Part shown: in pieces, positions 4,992 through 5,788 of the stretch
Layout of the letters: each line of letters opens with the position of its first letter
Numbering within the stretch: position 1 is the stretch's first letter
DNA from: Candidatus Marinamargulisbacteria bacterium
GTDB taxonomy: Bacteria; Margulisbacteria; Marinamargulisbacteria; UBA817
Reading direction: 5' to 3'
Assembly: GCA_023262965.1 (NCBI GenBank)
Contig: JALQXX010000030.1
Coordinates: 1 to 5,788, forward strand
Length of the DNA stretch: 5,788 nt
Notes under the pieces: generated by a model
Database searches by the model: none
What the model was told of the DNA's origin: nothing
Seen by the model: only the letters and a program-made list of their open reading frames with translations
Made by a program: the position numbers and the translations under genes

Positions 4992-5788
4992 TCACAAATC
5001 CCTCAACAACATTTTTAACTGACTGCGCATAAACTTTAAAAAAGCCAATTGATAAATACTGTTCATAAATTTATCGTAGGTTATAGGCTTATTTAAAAAA
5101 AGTTTCGCCCCACGATTCAAGATATCAATAATCATTTTTTTTTCTAAATAACTACTGACAACCATAATCTCTGGATTATCCTGTCGGATTGGATTTTTTT
5201 CAAAAATATCATTCAATATAATTCCACCATTGCCATCCGGCAACCCCAAATCCAATACAATAACATCAACCGATTTTTCAGCTAAAATCGCTCTAGCACT
5301 GGCCAATGTTTTTGAAAAAATTGTTTTAAAATTTTTATTTTCCATAAATTTTTGATATCCGTATACAATACTTTCCTCATCATCCACAAATAAGATTGTT
5401 GCTGTGTACGGATCCTCAAACGAATAAAATGGGGTTAATTGCCGTTTTATAAACTCCAATACCTGTACCCATCGCTCCAAAGTGTCAAACACCATGTATG
5501 GCGCGTGGATTTCCAATTTATTATTCAAGCGATCAATAACATCATTAAACCCGTATATATCACGTATATTTCGCAAACGCGATACGCTCATGGGGCGATT
5601 AAATATCGCGTACATATGCTCACATAAACGTTCTTGCGATAACGGCTTTTTAACAAAGTCTTCCGCGCCATATTTGGATACCGCATCGTACATTTCAAAT
5701 TGATCCCGTCGTGCCGATGAAAACACCAGGCGGGGTAACACACCGGTTTCTTTAAAAATCTTTGTAAGAATAGCATCGTATGGAATAT
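4992..5788 (-). CDS. Response regulator with tandem receiver domains, 5' end outside the window
   Basis: The frame stays open to the right edge: 15 further codons (IPYDAILTKIFKETG) precede the GTG at 5741 and continue a receiver fold, so that GTG is not the start. The visible part has two pieces. First comes the end of a receiver, with LVFSSA (conserved Ser/Thr) and GAEDFVKKPL (conserved Lys). After a helical linker of about 55 residues comes a complete second receiver: ILFVDDEES (acidic pair), VIVLDLGLPDGNG (phosphoacceptor Asp, codon near 5250-5252), VVSS and LFLNKP. The protein ends about 30 residues after that Lys with no DNA-binding or enzymatic output domain. It may act as a phosphorelay or protein-binding regulator, or be the end of a hybrid kinase or other larger protein beginning outside. 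It is a possible but unproven partner of the orphan membrane kinase. Confidence 0.9.
   Translation of the reverse strand, partial: IPYDAILTKIFKETGVLPRLVFSSARRDQFEMYDAVSKYGAEDFVKKPLSQERLCEHMYAIFNRPMSVSRLRNIRDIYGFNDVIDRLNNKLEIHAPYMVFDTLERWVQVLEFIKRQLTPFYSFEDPYTATILFVDDEESIVYGYQKFMENKNFKTIFSKTLASARAILAEKSVDVIVLDLGLPDGNGGIILNDIFEKNPIRQDNPEIMVVSSYLEKKMIIDILNRGAKLFLNKPITYDKFMNSIYQLAFLKFMRSQLKMLLRDL

Noticed and set aside
4992-5741. GTG at 5741 as the true start of the response regulator
   Set aside because: In-frame codons continue without a stop to the window edge and encode receiver-like sequence, and starting at 5741 would cut the first receiver in half.

Overview
The window is an AT-rich bacterial segment. 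Its hemF and tRNA-Leu(GAG) look gammaproteobacterial: hemF has the GGRTESILMSLPP ending, and CCA is encoded in the tRNA gene. A lone, AT-rich gene for a large helical protein with a KRKR cluster and a Pro/Thr-rich tail would fit a host-associated lineage such as the Legionellales. That placement is inference; no marker gene here fixes it.

Layout, left to right. Positions 1-368 hold no recognisable gene, only T-tracts, a diverged 23-bp direct repeat, a run of ten G and an isolated TATAAT box. An 18-codon leader ORF (369-425) with a near-ideal Shine-Dalgarno overlaps the start of a 651-residue protein (418-2373) that I cannot assign firmly. That protein carries an acidic WDDFSDEF motif in a class I terpene-synthase-like helical context, and an N-terminal stretch faintly resembling part of a RasGEF domain. 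Its stop overlaps, by 4 nt (TTGA), the TTG start of a six-helix membrane histidine kinase (2370-3725), and a perfect 7-bp hairpin covers that junction. The kinase ends at an intrinsic terminator. The hairpin of this terminator lies inside the last codons of the convergent hemF (minus strand, 3739-4662).

Right of hemF is a tRNA-Leu(GAG) gene on the plus strand (4782-4869). Its short upstream region also holds a minus-strand hairpin plus T-run. Positions 4870-4991 show nothing callable. From 4992 to the right edge a minus-strand response regulator runs out of the window. It has the end of one receiver domain and a complete second receiver, with no DNA-binding output domain visible.

How the genes may work together: the 651-aa protein and the kinase are almost certainly co-transcribed and probably translationally coupled, so they are a candidate functional pair. 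The kinase has six membrane helices, HisKA and HATPase domains but no receiver of its own, so it needs a separate partner. The receiver-only protein at the right edge is one possible partner, but the two are separated by hemF and the tRNA, and nothing in the sequence proves the pairing. hemF and the tRNA are housekeeping genes.
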